In this document: positions 41,413 to 51,570 of the stretch, in pieces
Layout of the letters: every line of letters starts with the position of its first letter
Position numbering within the stretch: position 1 is the stretch's first letter
Assembly (NCBI RefSeq): GCF_017948265.1
Contig: NZ_CP072852.1
Span: 2,728,001-2,792,000 of the forward strand
Reading direction: 5' to 3'
Source: Rhodoferax sp. PAMC 29310
GTDB taxonomy: Bacteria > Pseudomonadota > Gammaproteobacteria > Burkholderiales > Burkholderiaceae_C
Length of the DNA stretch: 64,000 nt
Position numbers and translations under genes: made by a program
Notes under the pieces: model-generated
Seen by the model: only the letters and a program-made list of their open reading frames with translations
Database searches by the model: none
What the model was told of the DNA's origin: nothing

Positions 41413-44148
41413 ATGTCTGAAATTCTCGTCCCCCCCATGAAACTGTCCGGCCTGGAGCCGGTCAACATTGGTGAAGATTCGCTGTTTGTGAACATTGGTG
41501 AACGCACCAACGTCACCGGCTCCAAAGCCTTTGCCCGCATGATTCTGAATGGCGAGTACGAGCAGGCCTTGAGCGTGGCACGCCAGCAGGTCGAAAACGG
41601 CGCGCAGATCATCGACATCAACATGGACGAGGCCATGCTGGACAGCCAGGCCGCCATGGTGCGCTTCCTGAACCTGATTGCCTCCGAGCCCGACATTTGC
41701 CGCGTGCCGATCATGATTGACTCCTCCAAGTGGAGCATCATCGAAGCGGGCCTGCGCTGCGTGCAGGGCAAGGCGGTGGTAAATTCCATCAGCATGAAAG
41801 AGGGCGTGGACGCGTTCAAGCACCAAGCCAAGCTGTTGCGCCGCTATGGCGCCGCCGCCGTGGTGATGGCATTTGACGAGCAGGGTCAGGCCGACACCTA
41901 CGAGCGCAAGATTCAGATTTGCGAGCGGGCCTACCGCATTTTGGTGGACGAGGTCGATTTTCCGCCGGAAGACATCATTTTTGATCCCAACATCTTCGCC
42001 ATTGCTACCGGCATTGAAGAACACAACAACTACGCGGTGGACTTCATCAACGCCACCCGCTGGATCAAGCAGAACCTGCCTGGCGCCAAGGTGTCGGGTG
42101 GCGTGTCCAACGTGTCCTTCAGCTTTCGGGGCAACGACCCGGTTCGCGAAGCCATTCACACCGTGTTTCTGTACCACGCGATTCAGGCGGGCATGGACAT
42201 GGGCATCGTCAATGCCGGCATGGTGGGCGTCTATGACGACCTGGAACCCGAGTTGCGCGAGCGCGTGGAAGACGTGGTTCTCAACCGCCGCGACGATGCG
42301 GGCGAGCGGCTGGTCGAGATTGCCGACACCGCCAAAGGCGCGGCCAAGGACGAGACCAAGAAACTGGAATGGCGCGGCACGGCTGACAAACCGGCCACGG
42401 TAGAGGCGCGTCTAAGCCACGCCATGGTGCATGGCGTGACCGACTTCATCGTGGTGGACACCGAAGAGGCTTACCAAAATGTGCTCGCCAAAGGCGGACG
42501 GCCGCTGCATGTGATTGAAGGCCCATTGATGGCCGGCATGAACATCGTCGGCGACCTGTTTGGTCAAGGCAAGATGTTTTTGCCCCAGGTGGTGAAAAGC
42601 GCCCGCGTCATGAAGCAGGCCGTCGCCCACCTGATTCCCTATATTGAAGAAGAAAAGCGCCTGGACGAGGCCGCCGGGCGCGATGTGCGTACCAAAGGCA
42701 AGATCGTGATTGCCACCGTCAAAGGCGATGTGCACGACATTGGCAAAAACATCGTGACCGTGGTGCTCCAGTGCAATAACTTTGACGTGGTCAATATGGG
42801 TGTGATGGTGCCCTGCCACGAAATTCTGGCCCGCGCCAAGGTCGAGGGGGCAGACATTGTGGGCCTGTCCGGCCTGATCACGCCCAGCCTTGAAGAGATG
42901 CAGTACGTGGCCGGCGAGATGCAAAAGGACGATTACTTCCGCATCAAGAAGATTCCCTTGATGATTGGCGGCGCCACCACCAGCCGGGTGCACACGGCCG
43001 TGAAAATTGCCCCGCACTATGAAGGCCCGGTGGTTTACGTGCCCGATGCCTCCCGCAGTGTGAGCGTGGCCCAGGGTCTGCTGTCAGACCAGGCTACCCA
43101 GTACATCAACGAGCTGAACGCGGACTACGAAAAAGTTCGCCACCAGCACGCCAACAAAAAGCAGACCCCCATGTGGCCGCTGGCCAAGGCCCGCAGCAAC
43201 AAGACCACTGTCGACTGGTCGAGTTTTCAACCCACCAAGCCGAAATTTATCGGCCGGCGCGTGTTCAAGAATTTTGACCTGACCGAACTGGCCAAGTTCA
43301 TCGACTGGGGCCCGTTCTTCCAGACCTGGGATCTGGCCGGACCATTTCCCGCCATCCTGAAAGACGAGGTGGTGGGCACGGAGGCTGTGCGCGTTTACGC
43401 CGACGGGCAGCGCATGCTCAAGCGCTTGATCGAAGGCCGGTGGCTGACGGCAAACGCCGTGATTGGCATTTACCCCGCCAACACGGTGAACGATGATGAC
43501 ATCAAGTTCTACACCGACGAAAGCCGCAGCGAGGTCGCCATGACCTGGTATGGCTTGCGCCAACAGGCTGAAAAACACGTCATCGAAGGCGTGATGCGCC
43601 CCAGCCGCTGCCTGGCCGACTTTGTCGCGCCCAAAGGAGTCTCTGGCGACTATGCCGGCGTGTTTGCCGTGACTGCCGGATTGGGTGTGGACAAGAAAGA
43701 AAAACAATTCACCGACGACCTGGACGATTACTCCTCGATCATGCTCAAGTCACTGGCAGACCGCCTGGCTGAAGCCTTTGCCGAGTGTTTGCACCACCGG
43801 GTTCGCACCGACTTGTGGGGCTACGCGCCCAGCGAGGCTTTGACGGCCGAGGAGTTGATTGCCGAAAAATACAAAGGCATTCGCCCCGCGCCTGGCTACC
43901 CGGCCTGCCCTGACCACAGCGTCAAAAAAGAGATGTTTGAGCTGCTGCAGTGCGAGGACATTGGCATGGCCGTGACCGAGAGCTTGGCCATGACCCCGGC
44001 CGCCAGCGTGAGTGGTTTCTACCTGGGCCACCCGGACAGCACCTACTTCAGCGTGGGCAAGATTGGGGACGACCAGCTCAAAGACTTGGCGGCACGTCGT
44101 CAGATGAACGAGCAAGCACTGCAACGCTTGCTGGCGCCCAATATGTAA
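41413..44148 (+). CDS. metH: Methionine synthase part 2: folate, cobalamin and reactivation domains
   Basis: The start is [20 protein letters not shown] (41413), after the riboswitch. The 911-aa protein has the methyltetrahydrofolate (pterin) domain (~20-290, [19 protein letters not shown]), the cobalamin cap and binding domains (~310-560) with the cobalt ligand His441 in DVHDIGKN, and the SAM-dependent reactivation domain with [12 protein letters not shown]. It works with part 1 to regenerate methionine from homocysteine. The partner gene lies 3.7 kb upstream. Confidence 0.96.
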   Translation: MSEILVPPMKLSGLEPVNIGEDSLFVNIGERTNVTGSKAFARMILNGEYEQALSVARQQVENGAQIIDINMDEAMLDSQAAMVRFLNLIASEPDICRVPIMIDSSKWSIIEAGLRCVQGKAVVNSISMKEGVDAFKHQAKLLRRYGAAAVVMAFDEQGQADTYERKIQICERAYRILVDEVDFPPEDIIFDPNIFAIATGIEEHNNYAVDFINATRWIKQNLPGAKVSGGVSNVSFSFRGNDPVREAIHTVFLYHAIQAGMDMGIVNAGMVGVYDDLEPELRERVEDVVLNRRDDAGERLVEIADTAKGAAKDETKKLEWRGTADKPATVEARLSHAMVHGVTDFIVVDTEEAYQNVLAKGGRPLHVIEGPLMAGMNIVGDLFGQGKMFLPQVVKSARVMKQAVAHLIPYIEEEKRLDEAAGRDVRTKGKIVIATVKGDVHDIGKNIVTVVLQCNNFDVVNMGVMVPCHEILARAKVEGADIVGLSGLITPSLEEMQYVAGEMQKDDYFRIKKIPLMIGGATTSRVHTAVKIAPHYEGPVVYVPDASRSVSVAQGLLSDQATQYINELNADYEKVRHQHANKKQTPMWPLAKARSNKTTVDWSSFQPTKPKFIGRRVFKNFDLTELAKFIDWGPFFQTWDLAGPFPAILKDEVVGTEAVRVYADGQRMLKRLIEGRWLTANAVIGIYPANTVNDDDIKFYTDESRSEVAMTWYGLRQQAEKHVIEGVMRPSRCLADFVAPKGVSGDYAGVFAVTAGLGVDKKEKQFTDDLDDYSSIMLKSLADRLAEAFAECLHHRVRTDLWGYAPSEALTAEELIAEKYKGIRPAPGYPACPDHSVKKEMFELLQCEDIGMAVTESLAMTPAASVSGFYLGHPDSTYFSVGKIGDDQLKDLAARRQMNEQALQRLLAPNM

Positions 44149-44160
44149 TCAACAGCGAGG

Positions 44161-45390
44161 TCAGGCGCGGCGCAACGACAAGCGCTGCGCCGCCGCCAAG
44201 GCCACCGTGCCCATCACGCTGAAACCCAGCAGCATCCACAGCCCCTGGGCGTAGCCTGCTTCGGCCGACCAGAGCACGCCCAACAACAGCGGCGCGGCGG
44301 CGCGGGCCAGCGCCAGTGGCACACCCAAGGCGCCATTCAAACTGGCCACATGGTCCCGACTCACATACTGCGCCATCGCCGTGCCTTTGACGATGGTCAG
44401 CAAGCCATTGCCCAAACCGTACAAGCTGACAAACAGCAGCACCATGGCGACGTGCCAATTCCCCGCCACGGGCGCCGCCAGCAGCGCCAGCAAACCCAAG
44501 GGAATCAAGCAGGGGATCAGTCGATTGGCCAGGTGCAGGTCCAGATGGCGTTCAAAGAAATACAGCAGCACCCGGCCCAACACCTGGATGGCGCCAATGC
44601 TGGCGGGTATGGCGATGACCCACGCTTCTTCCAAGCCGTTCTCACGCAGCAGGCTGATCATGTGGGCCGGCAAGGCAACCGTCACCGCCATCATCAACAC
44701 CACAAACGTGGCAATCAACCAAAACGGTGCACTCAGCAGGTAGTGTGAGAGCTGGCGCGGCATGGCTCCACTGGATTGCGCCTCGCCTTTCGCGGTTTTG
44801 GGAGCATGCCGCAAAAAACGGAAATGTAACGGAGCGCATACGACCACATGCAACACCGCTAGCACCCACAAGGCATGGCGCCAACCCAAACCGCTGATTA
44901 ACCCGGCCGTCAGCGGAATGAACACCGTGCTGGCCAGCCCCCCCAAAAATGTCAGGGTGATGATGGCGCGACGAAAGTCATGGGGGAAGCGGCGTGTGAC
45001 AACCGAAAAGACAGGGGCATACAAGGTGGCCGCCATCGCCGCGCCCAGCCCCGCCCACACCGCGTAGAAGCCGGCGAGGGTACTGACCTGGCTGTGCAAG
45101 ACCAAAAAAATCGCGGCCAGCACTGAGCCGACAGTGATCACTACACGCTCATGACCCTGGTCAATCCAGCGCCCCACCGGATAAGCCACCAGCCCCTCGA
45201 CCAGCAGCGCCAGACTGAAGGCCAGCGACGACTCCGCCCGACTCAGCCCCAACTCCCGCTCGACCGGCTCCATGAGCAGGGCGAAGGTGTAAAACAGACT
45301 ACCCCAGCTGATCAGCTGCGCCAAAGACAACCAGCCAACCAAGCGCCGGTCGTGGCCATGCGCGGTAGAAACCATGTACGAAGTCACCAT
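44161..45390 (-). CDS. Major facilitator superfamily transporter
   Basis: The 409-aa protein has about twelve hydrophobic helices and the MFS loop VAYPVGRWIDQGHER between helices 2 and 3. Start could also be ATG 45375 (MVSTAHGHDRRL); the upstream start falls at the edge of repeat copy C. Substrate unknown. It converges on metH part 2 with 12 bases between. Confidence 0.88.
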   Translation of the reverse strand: MVTSYMVSTAHGHDRRLVGWLSLAQLISWGSLFYTFALLMEPVERELGLSRAESSLAFSLALLVEGLVAYPVGRWIDQGHERVVITVGSVLAAIFLVLHSQVSTLAGFYAVWAGLGAAMAATLYAPVFSVVTRRFPHDFRRAIITLTFLGGLASTVFIPLTAGLISGLGWRHALWVLAVLHVVVCAPLHFRFLRHAPKTAKGEAQSSGAMPRQLSHYLLSAPFWLIATFVVLMMAVTVALPAHMISLLRENGLEEAWVIAIPASIGAIQVLGRVLLYFFERHLDLHLANRLIPCLIPLGLLALLAAPVAGNWHVAMVLLFVSLYGLGNGLLTIVKGTAMAQYVSRDHVASLNGALGVPLALARAAAPLLLGVLWSAEAGYAQGLWMLLGFSVMGTVALAAAQRLSLRRA

Positions 45391-45453
45391 ATATGTATCA
45401 ATTTGTTATCAACCCTTGGCGGGCTCTGCGCAAGCAGCTATGATTTCAATAGC
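45386..45453 (-). repeat. Dispersed 68-nt repeat, copy C (upstream of an MFS gene)
   Basis: Read on the minus strand: GCTAT (45453-49), ATAGC (45441-37), TGCTTGCGC, then 11 variable bases and a diverged 3' part ending in CAAATTGATACAT. The element ends at the MFS start region. Confidence 0.68.
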
Positions 45454-45602
45454 GGACAGCGATGCCTGCAGTAAGCCGTTACAGGTCATGACGAAATGAT
45501 ACGACTGCCGGCAAAAGTTGATGGTTCAATCGCCCATCCTTGAAGCAAACTGCAATTTTGGCAGGCTGCTCATCCCACTAACCGAGACCGCGTCACAAGC
45601 CC

Positions 45603-45950
45603 ATGAGTTGGAAACGATCAAAATTTGCTACCAGCCTGATGAGCCTGTTTGTCGAGCCGGCGCCTGCCCGGCCATCAGCGACACGCGTTCAAGAGGTTCG
45701 CCAAGCGATGCTGGATTGTTTTCAGGGCATTCCTCCTGGCCCGGATCAGGCCCGCATCTGGGGCCGCGTACTTTATGCACCCGACATCCAGGCCCTGTGG
45801 TACTTGCGCTCTGACATGATGACCTTGTTGTCGCATCCACTGGGCGAAACCGAAGCCCGGACCCGCTTGGCGGGCGTCACCGCGCTGTTCACCGGCCTCT
45901 TGCCGGCCGCCCAAAAGGCCAGGATCACTCGTCCGCCTCCCCGCCGCTAG
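45603..45950 (+). CDS. Conserved-looking small protein of unknown function
   Basis: The 115-aa frame MSWKRSKFATSLMSLFVEPA contains VQEVRQAMLDCFQGI, ARIWGRVLYAPDIQALWYLR and a helical ARTRLAGVTALFTGLLPAAQ. I recall similar short proteins in Comamonadaceae but cannot check. It has no signal peptide or membrane helix. It converges on comM with 15 bases between stops. ATG at 45603 is the only good start in frame. Confidence 0.68.
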   Translation: MSWKRSKFATSLMSLFVEPAPARPSATRVQEVRQAMLDCFQGIPPGPDQARIWGRVLYAPDIQALWYLRSDMMTLLSHPLGETEARTRLAGVTALFTGLLPAAQKARITRPPPRR

Positions 45951-45965
45951 CCGGCTTAAAAACCT

Positions 45966-47504
45966 TCAGGTATTGGCCCGAGACGCGCGGCGGTACTGCA
46001 TGGCCTCGGCGACATGGGCCACCTGGGTTGTCTGAGCACCTGCCAAGTCGGCAATGGTGCGCGCGACCTTCAACGCCCGATGTGTGCTGCGCCCTGACCA
46101 ACCCAATCGGGCGGCGGCCACGTTCAAGAACTTTGCGGCAGCCTCGTCCAGCAAGACGTATGCATCAATTTCCTGCCCCTGCAGATCGTGATTGGATTTG
46201 CCCTGGCGTTGCACAGCGCCTGCCCTTGCCTGTGTGCAGCGTTCGCGAATCACGGCACTGGCCTCGCCCGGTGCCGCATGTAGCAACTCCGAGGCTAGAA
46301 CGGAGGGCACGTCCACATGCAGGTCAATGCGGTCCATCAAAGGACCGCTCAACTTGCCCTGATAGCGCGAAACCTGATCAGGGGAGCAGCGACAAGCCCT
46401 TTGCGTCGACCCCAAATAGCCACAGGGACAGGGGTTCATGGCGCCAATCAACTGAAAGCGTGCCGGGAATTCAGCTCGCCGCGCCGCACGCGAAATTGTG
46501 ATCAAACCGGACTCCAGCGGCTCACGCAGAGCCTCCAAGGCCGCCCGCGGAAACTCTGGGAGTTCGTCCAGGAACAAGACCCCGTGATGCGCCAGCGAAA
46601 TTTCGCCCGGACGGGGCGGTGACCCGCCACCCACCAAGGCCACCGCACTGGCCGTGTGATGCGGACTGCACGTCGGACGTTGGCCCCACTTCTCCAGCGC
46701 AAAGCGCCCGCCCAGCGAGGCCACGGCCGCACATTGCAGCGCTTGCGTCGTTGTCATGGCCGGCAACAGGCCTGCAAAACGCTGCGCGAGCATGGATTTG
46801 CCCGAGCCTGGCGGCCCACTGAGTAACAAACTGTGGCCACCAGCGGCCGCGATTTCCAGCGCGCGCCGCGCGCCAGGCTGCCCTTTGACGTCAGCCATAT
46901 CGGGGTAATGAGCCGCTTGCATCTCGGTTCTTGCCGTCACGCGCGACCAACCAGCACTGGCATCTATCGCCGGCACATCCGGGTTGGCGGGCAAGAAATA
47001 CTGAACCACGTCAAGCAAATGGCGGGCTTCAAAGACGTGGGCATTGGGCACCAAGGCGGCTTCTGTCGCGCTTTCGGGGGGCAACACAAGGCGGGTCTGA
47101 ACCCCGCCCGCATGCAAGGCGAGGCTCATGGCCAGCGCACCCCTCACGGGGCGCAACTCGCCCGACAAGGACAACTCGCCGGCGAACTCATGACCCGCCA
47201 ACCGCGCGCCGTCAATTTGCCCGCTGGCGGCCAAGATGCCCAGGGCGATCGGCAAATCAAAGCGCCCTGAGTCCTTGGGTAAGTCGGCTGGCGCGAGATT
47301 GACTGTGATGCGTTTGTTATGGGGAAACTCCAACCCCGAGTTCTGAATGGCCGAGCGAACCCGTTCGCGAGCCTCCTTGACCTCAACATCAGCCAAGCCC
47401 ACCAAAGTAAAACTAGGCAGACCATTGGCCAGATGAACTTCAACTGTCACCGCTGCGGCATCTAGGCCCAATAGGGCACGGCTTTGCACCAAAGAAAGAC
47501 TCAT
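45966..47504 (-). CDS. comM: YifB/ComM-family AAA+ ATPase (Mg-chelatase-like)
   Basis: The 512-aa protein MSLSLVQSRALLGLDAAAVT has an N-terminal Lon-like fold domain (VEVHLANGLPSFTLVGLADV), Walker A SGPPGSGKS (Lys236), Walker B LFLDELPEF, and a C-terminal MCM-like region with a cysteine cluster (NPCPCGYLGSTQRACRCSPD). ComM-type helicases promote branch migration in natural transformation. It is divergent from glnK. Confidence 0.95.
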   Translation of the reverse strand: MSLSLVQSRALLGLDAAAVTVEVHLANGLPSFTLVGLADVEVKEARERVRSAIQNSGLEFPHNKRITVNLAPADLPKDSGRFDLPIALGILAASGQIDGARLAGHEFAGELSLSGELRPVRGALAMSLALHAGGVQTRLVLPPESATEAALVPNAHVFEARHLLDVVQYFLPANPDVPAIDASAGWSRVTARTEMQAAHYPDMADVKGQPGARRALEIAAAGGHSLLLSGPPGSGKSMLAQRFAGLLPAMTTTQALQCAAVASLGGRFALEKWGQRPTCSPHHTASAVALVGGGSPPRPGEISLAHHGVLFLDELPEFPRAALEALREPLESGLITISRAARRAEFPARFQLIGAMNPCPCGYLGSTQRACRCSPDQVSRYQGKLSGPLMDRIDLHVDVPSVLASELLHAAPGEASAVIRERCTQARAGAVQRQGKSNHDLQGQEIDAYVLLDEAAAKFLNVAAARLGWSGRSTHRALKVARTIADLAGAQTTQVAHVAEAMQYRRASRANT

Positions 47505-47557
47505 GAGACCACCCTCTCCAAAAAGGTGCAGCCATTTAGGTGCACCTCGAAATCAAT

Positions 47558-47574
47558 TGCACCAATTAAGTGCG
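47558..47574 (+). promoter_or_regulatory. NtrC-type binding site
   Basis: TGCACCAATTAAGTGCG is close to the NtrC consensus (TGC-N11-GCA), about 85-110 bases upstream of the sigma-54 promoter. A second related palindrome, TGCA-N10-TGCA, lies at 47527-47544 with one extra base in the spacer. Confidence 0.7.
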
Positions 47575-47652
47575 TACTGTTTATTTATACATGCATACTA
47601 GCGCATCTGCTCGCCGGTGCGTGAGGCCAATACGCAACAAAGGTGGCAATAG

Positions 47653-47669
47653 TTGGCATGAACTCTGCT
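47653..47669 (+). promoter_or_regulatory. Sigma-54 promoter of glnK-amtB
   Basis: TTGGCATG-AACT-CTGCT matches the -24/-12 consensus YTGGCACG-N4-TTGCW with correct GG-N10-GC spacing. It lies 88 bases upstream of glnK; transcription would begin near 47680. Confidence 0.78.
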
Positions 47670-47723
47670 TTACCTCGTTATCCCCAACCTTGTTGGCGCA
47701 GTTATCGCAAACGTGGTGACTGA

Positions 47724-48095
<372 letters not shown>

Positions 48096-48128
48096 AGCCA
48101 CCCCATTCATCAGACACGAGAAAGAACC

Positions 48129-49553
48129 ATGAAAAAACTACTTGCCTCCCTTGTATTGGGTGTGAGCCTGCTCGGAAGTGGTGCCATTGCCTTGGCCCAG
48201 ACCGAAGCCGCACCCGCTGTTACCGCGGCGGCTGCCGATGCAGCCGCCGCGCCAGCCGCCATGGCTGTTGAAGCCGCTCCAGCGGTGGCCGAAGCCGCCC
48301 CCGCTGCGGCCGCGCCAGCCCCCACGGTTGACAAAGGCGACACCGCCTGGATGATGATCTCCACCGTGCTGGTCATCATGATGATCGTCCCGGGCCTGGC
48401 CCTGTTCTATGGCGGTTTGGTGCGCAGCAAAAACATGCTGTCCGTGCTTATGCAAGTCATGGTCGTTTTCTCAATGATCTCCGTGCTGTGGGCCGTGTAC
48501 GGCTACAGCGTGGCCTTCGGGGGAGAAGGACTGATCTGGGGCAACCTCAGCAAGCTGTTCCTCAAAGGCGTGACACCGGCATCGCTGGCGGACACGTTCA
48601 CGGTCGGCGTGAAGATTCCTGAGTTCATTTTCATCGCCTTCCAGGCTACTTTTGCTGGCATCACCTGCGCACTGATCGTCGGCTCGTTTGCCGAGCGCAT
48701 GAAGTTCTCCGCTGTGCTGCTGTTCAGTGCATTGTGGTTCACTTTCAGCTACCTGCCCATTGCCCACATGGTGTGGGGCTCCGGTGGCTACCTGCTGGGC
48801 AAAGGCGCGCTGGACTTCGCTGGCGGCACCGTGGTGCACATCAATGCCGCTGTTGCTGGCCTGGTGGGTGCTTACATGGTGGGCAAGCGCATTGGCTACG
48901 GCAAAGAAGCCATGGCGCCTCACAGCCTGACACTGACCATGGTCGGTGCATCAATGTTGTGGGTGGGCTGGTTTGGCTTCAACGCTGGCTCCAATCTGGA
49001 ATCCAATGGCGGTGCCACTTTGGCATTCATCAACACCTTGCTGGCCACGTCAGGTGCGGTGTTGTCCTGGTCGATTGGTGAAGCCATGCACAAAGGCAAA
49101 GCCTCCATGCTGGGCGCGGCGTCTGGCGCAGTTGCCGGCCTGGTGGCCATCACACCCGCTTGCGGCACAGTTGGCCCCATGGGCGCCATCATCATCGGCG
49201 TGTTGGCTGGTTTCATCTGCTTGTGGGGCATCGGTGGCCTGAAGCGAATGCTGGGTGCGGACGACACGCTCGACGTGTTTGGTATCCACGGCGTGGGAGG
49301 TATTGTGGGTGCTTTGTTGACGGGTGTGTTCACCGCGCCTAGCCTGGGTGGCACGGGTGCTGCTGACTTCTCCATCGCTCACCAGGTGTGGGTGCAGGCC
49401 GAAGGTGTGTTAATCACCATCGTCTGGTCCGGTGTGGTGGCTTTTATCGCCTACAAACTGGTCGACGTTGTTCTGGGACTGCGTGTCAGCGAAGAAGACG
49501 AGCGCGAAGGCCTGGACATCACGTCTCACGGCGAAACCGCTTACAACCGCTGA
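48129..49553 (+). CDS. amtB: Ammonium transporter AmtB
   Basis: The 474-aa trimeric channel has a signal peptide (MKKLLASLVLGVSLLGSGAI), an Ala/Pro/Glu-rich periplasmic stretch of ~45 residues, then eleven helices. Family motifs include GGLVRSKNMLSVLMQ, the histidines of the conduction pore (TVVHINAAVAGLVG and DVFGIHGVGGIVG) and a C-terminal EEDEREGLDITSHGE that contacts GlnK. The Ala-rich leader is longer than in E. coli AmtB. Confidence 0.97.
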   Translation: MKKLLASLVLGVSLLGSGAIALAQTEAAPAVTAAAADAAAAPAAMAVEAAPAVAEAAPAAAAPAPTVDKGDTAWMMISTVLVIMMIVPGLALFYGGLVRSKNMLSVLMQVMVVFSMISVLWAVYGYSVAFGGEGLIWGNLSKLFLKGVTPASLADTFTVGVKIPEFIFIAFQATFAGITCALIVGSFAERMKFSAVLLFSALWFTFSYLPIAHMVWGSGGYLLGKGALDFAGGTVVHINAAVAGLVGAYMVGKRIGYGKEAMAPHSLTLTMVGASMLWVGWFGFNAGSNLESNGGATLAFINTLLATSGAVLSWSIGEAMHKGKASMLGAASGAVAGLVAITPACGTVGPMGAIIIGVLAGFICLWGIGGLKRMLGADDTLDVFGIHGVGGIVGALLTGVFTAPSLGGTGAADFSIAHQVWVQAEGVLITIVWSGVVAFIAYKLVDVVLGLRVSEEDEREGLDITSHGETAYNR

Positions 49554-49592
49554 TCGCCCTCTCGCTGCCCAGTGCAGCGTGACCGATCATCC

Positions 49593-49627
49593 AACCCACC
49601 GGGGCCTCAGGCGCCGGTGGGTTTTTT
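49593..49627 (+). terminator. Intrinsic terminator after amtB
   Basis: Arms AACCCACCGG and CCGGTGGGTT with an 11-base loop, followed by TTTTTT, about 40 bases past the amtB stop. It isolates glnK-amtB from the downstream sugar genes. Confidence 0.88.
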
Positions 49628-49672
49628 CATGGGGACATGCAGTGCACAATGACACTCAAGGAGACCCTCACC

Positions 49673-50533
49673 ATGACCACACTCATCCAACTCAACGCCG
49701 GCACACTGCGTTGCGATATTGCCCCTGAGCTGGGCGGCAGCTTGGTCGGTTTTTGGCTGGGCGACACGCCGGTGTTGCGTCCGGCACCCCATGCCACAAG
49801 CGCCCGCGACGCCAGCAGCTACCCTCTGGTACCGTTTTCCAACCGCATTGGCCAGGCCTCCTTGCAATGGCAGGGCACCAGCCACCCCTTGGTGAAAAAC
49901 TTCGAGCCCGAGCCACACGCGATTCACGGTCTGGGCTGGCAGCGCCCCTGGCAGGTGCTGGAGCAAAGCGAAGGGTTCGTGCTGATGAGCATGGAGCACC
50001 GCCCGGACGCCTCTTGGCCGTTTGCCTTTGATGCCTCCCAAGCGTTTCGTTTGACCGGCGACATGCTGGAGATGAGTCTGAGCATCACCAACCAATCCGA
50101 CACCCCTGCGCCGGTGGGCTTGGGCTGGCACCCCTTCTTCGTCAAACGCCCTGGCAGTCACGTCTCGTTCAACGCCACTGGCCGCTGGGAAATGGGCGAC
50201 GACAAGTTGCCCACCCACCGCCTGCCCGCCACCGGGCTGGACACGGATTGCGCCACACTCAAAGTGGACCACTGCTTCGACGGCTGGCCCGGCGTGCTGC
50301 ACCTGCACGACGAGGCCCTGGCCATTCGCGTCAGCGCCAATCAAAGCCGCCTGGTGGTGTACACCCATGCACAGCTGCCCAGCATCGCCATCGAGCCGGT
50401 CAGCCATGTCAACAACGCAATCAACCTGCTGGCGGCTGGCGTGGCCAGCGCCGAAGAACTGGGTATTCGCATCCTTCAACCTGGCGAATCCCTCAGCACC
50501 GAAATGAGCATTCACGTGGAGAAAGCCTTATGA
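49673..50533 (+). CDS. Aldose 1-epimerase family protein (galactose mutarotase-like)
   Basis: The start is MTTLIQLNAGTLRCDIAPEL (49673), preceded by AAGGAG. The 286-aa protein has the two catalytic-histidine contexts HGLGWQRPW and GLGWHPFFVKR. It converts alpha and beta anomers of a hexose. Its stop overlaps the start of the SMP-30 lactonase (ATGA), so the pair is co-translated; together they suggest an oxidative aldose pathway (mutarotation then lactone hydrolysis; inference). Confidence 0.9.
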   Translation: MTTLIQLNAGTLRCDIAPELGGSLVGFWLGDTPVLRPAPHATSARDASSYPLVPFSNRIGQASLQWQGTSHPLVKNFEPEPHAIHGLGWQRPWQVLEQSEGFVLMSMEHRPDASWPFAFDASQAFRLTGDMLEMSLSITNQSDTPAPVGLGWHPFFVKRPGSHVSFNATGRWEMGDDKLPTHRLPATGLDTDCATLKVDHCFDGWPGVLHLHDEALAIRVSANQSRLVVYTHAQLPSIAIEPVSHVNNAINLLAAGVASAEELGIRILQPGESLSTEMSIHVEKAL

Positions 50534-51471
50534 CAACCAACAACACCCCCTGGCAGGCCGTCACCACCAGCCCCAATGAACTGGGAGAGTCTCCCTTCTG
50601 GCACCCGCAAGAGCAACGGCTCTACTGGCTGGACATTCCGGGCAAGCAGTTGCTGCGCACGGACACCGTCGGCGGCGTGGTGGACACCTGGGACATGCCC
50701 GAAGAGCCCGGCTGTATGGCGCCTGCAGCCAGTGGGGGCTGGGTCATTGCCCTGCGCCACGGCATTTTTCGAGCGCACCAATGGGGTGGGGAATTGCAGC
50801 GCATTGCCACGCTGGACTACGATACGAGCCAAATGCGGGCCAACGACGGCAAGTGCGATGCGCTAGGGCGCTTCTGGGTCGGCACCATCGACGAGCCCAA
50901 AAAGTCGATGAACGCCGCCCTGTACATGGTGGACTGCCGCGATGGCCGCACACCCCACATTGAACGCAAGGCGGGCGACGCGCTCACCGCCAACGGCCTG
51001 GGCTGGAGCCCTGACGGCCACACGCTTTACTGGTCTGACACCCCGCGCCACGTCGTGCACGTCTGGGACTTTGACCCCACCAGCGCCGCCATGACCGGGC
51101 ACCGGCAATTTCAACAACTACCCGGCAAACCCGAGGGCTGGCAGTTTGAACCCAGCCCCGCCAACGGCGGCTACCAGGGCCGCCCCGACGGCGCGGCAGT
51201 AGACGTGCAAGGCAATTACTACGCGGCCATGTTTGAAGGCCGGCGCATCTGCAAGTTCTCATCCGACGGTCGCTTGCTGGACGAGATTGAGACCCCGGCA
51301 CAGTGCCCCACCATGCCCTGCTTTGGCGGCGACGACCTGAAAACCCTGTTCATCACCACCGCCCGCCATGGCCGAAGCGCTGACGAACTGGCCGCCCTGC
51401 CACTGTCAGGCTGTGTGTTTTCAATGCCGGTGGACGTGCCCGGATTGCCGGTGAATCTTTTCGTGGACTAA
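50530..51471 (+). CDS. SMP-30/gluconolactonase family hydrolase
   Basis: The 313-aa beta-propeller begins MTTNNTPWQAVTTSPNELGE. Metal ligands are visible in ELGESPFWHPQ (Glu), NDGKCDALGRFWVG (Asn/Asp), ANGLGWSPDGHTLYWSDT and GRPDGAAVDVQGNYYAAM. Family members hydrolyse sugar lactones. The stop-start overlap with galM-like gene indicates shared function. Which lactone is used is unknown. Confidence 0.92.
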   Translation: MTTNNTPWQAVTTSPNELGESPFWHPQEQRLYWLDIPGKQLLRTDTVGGVVDTWDMPEEPGCMAPAASGGWVIALRHGIFRAHQWGGELQRIATLDYDTSQMRANDGKCDALGRFWVGTIDEPKKSMNAALYMVDCRDGRTPHIERKAGDALTANGLGWSPDGHTLYWSDTPRHVVHVWDFDPTSAAMTGHRQFQQLPGKPEGWQFEPSPANGGYQGRPDGAAVDVQGNYYAAMFEGRRICKFSSDGRLLDEIETPAQCPTMPCFGGDDLKTLFITTARHGRSADELAALPLSGCVFSMPVDVPGLPVNLFVD

Positions 51472-51570
51472 GTTTTTGCACCGGCTGGTTTCAAAAAATT
51501 CACACTACCCCCCAGAGTGGCGCTTTACCATCCACGCCATCTCCTGCGCATCAATCAAGGCCACTGCCCC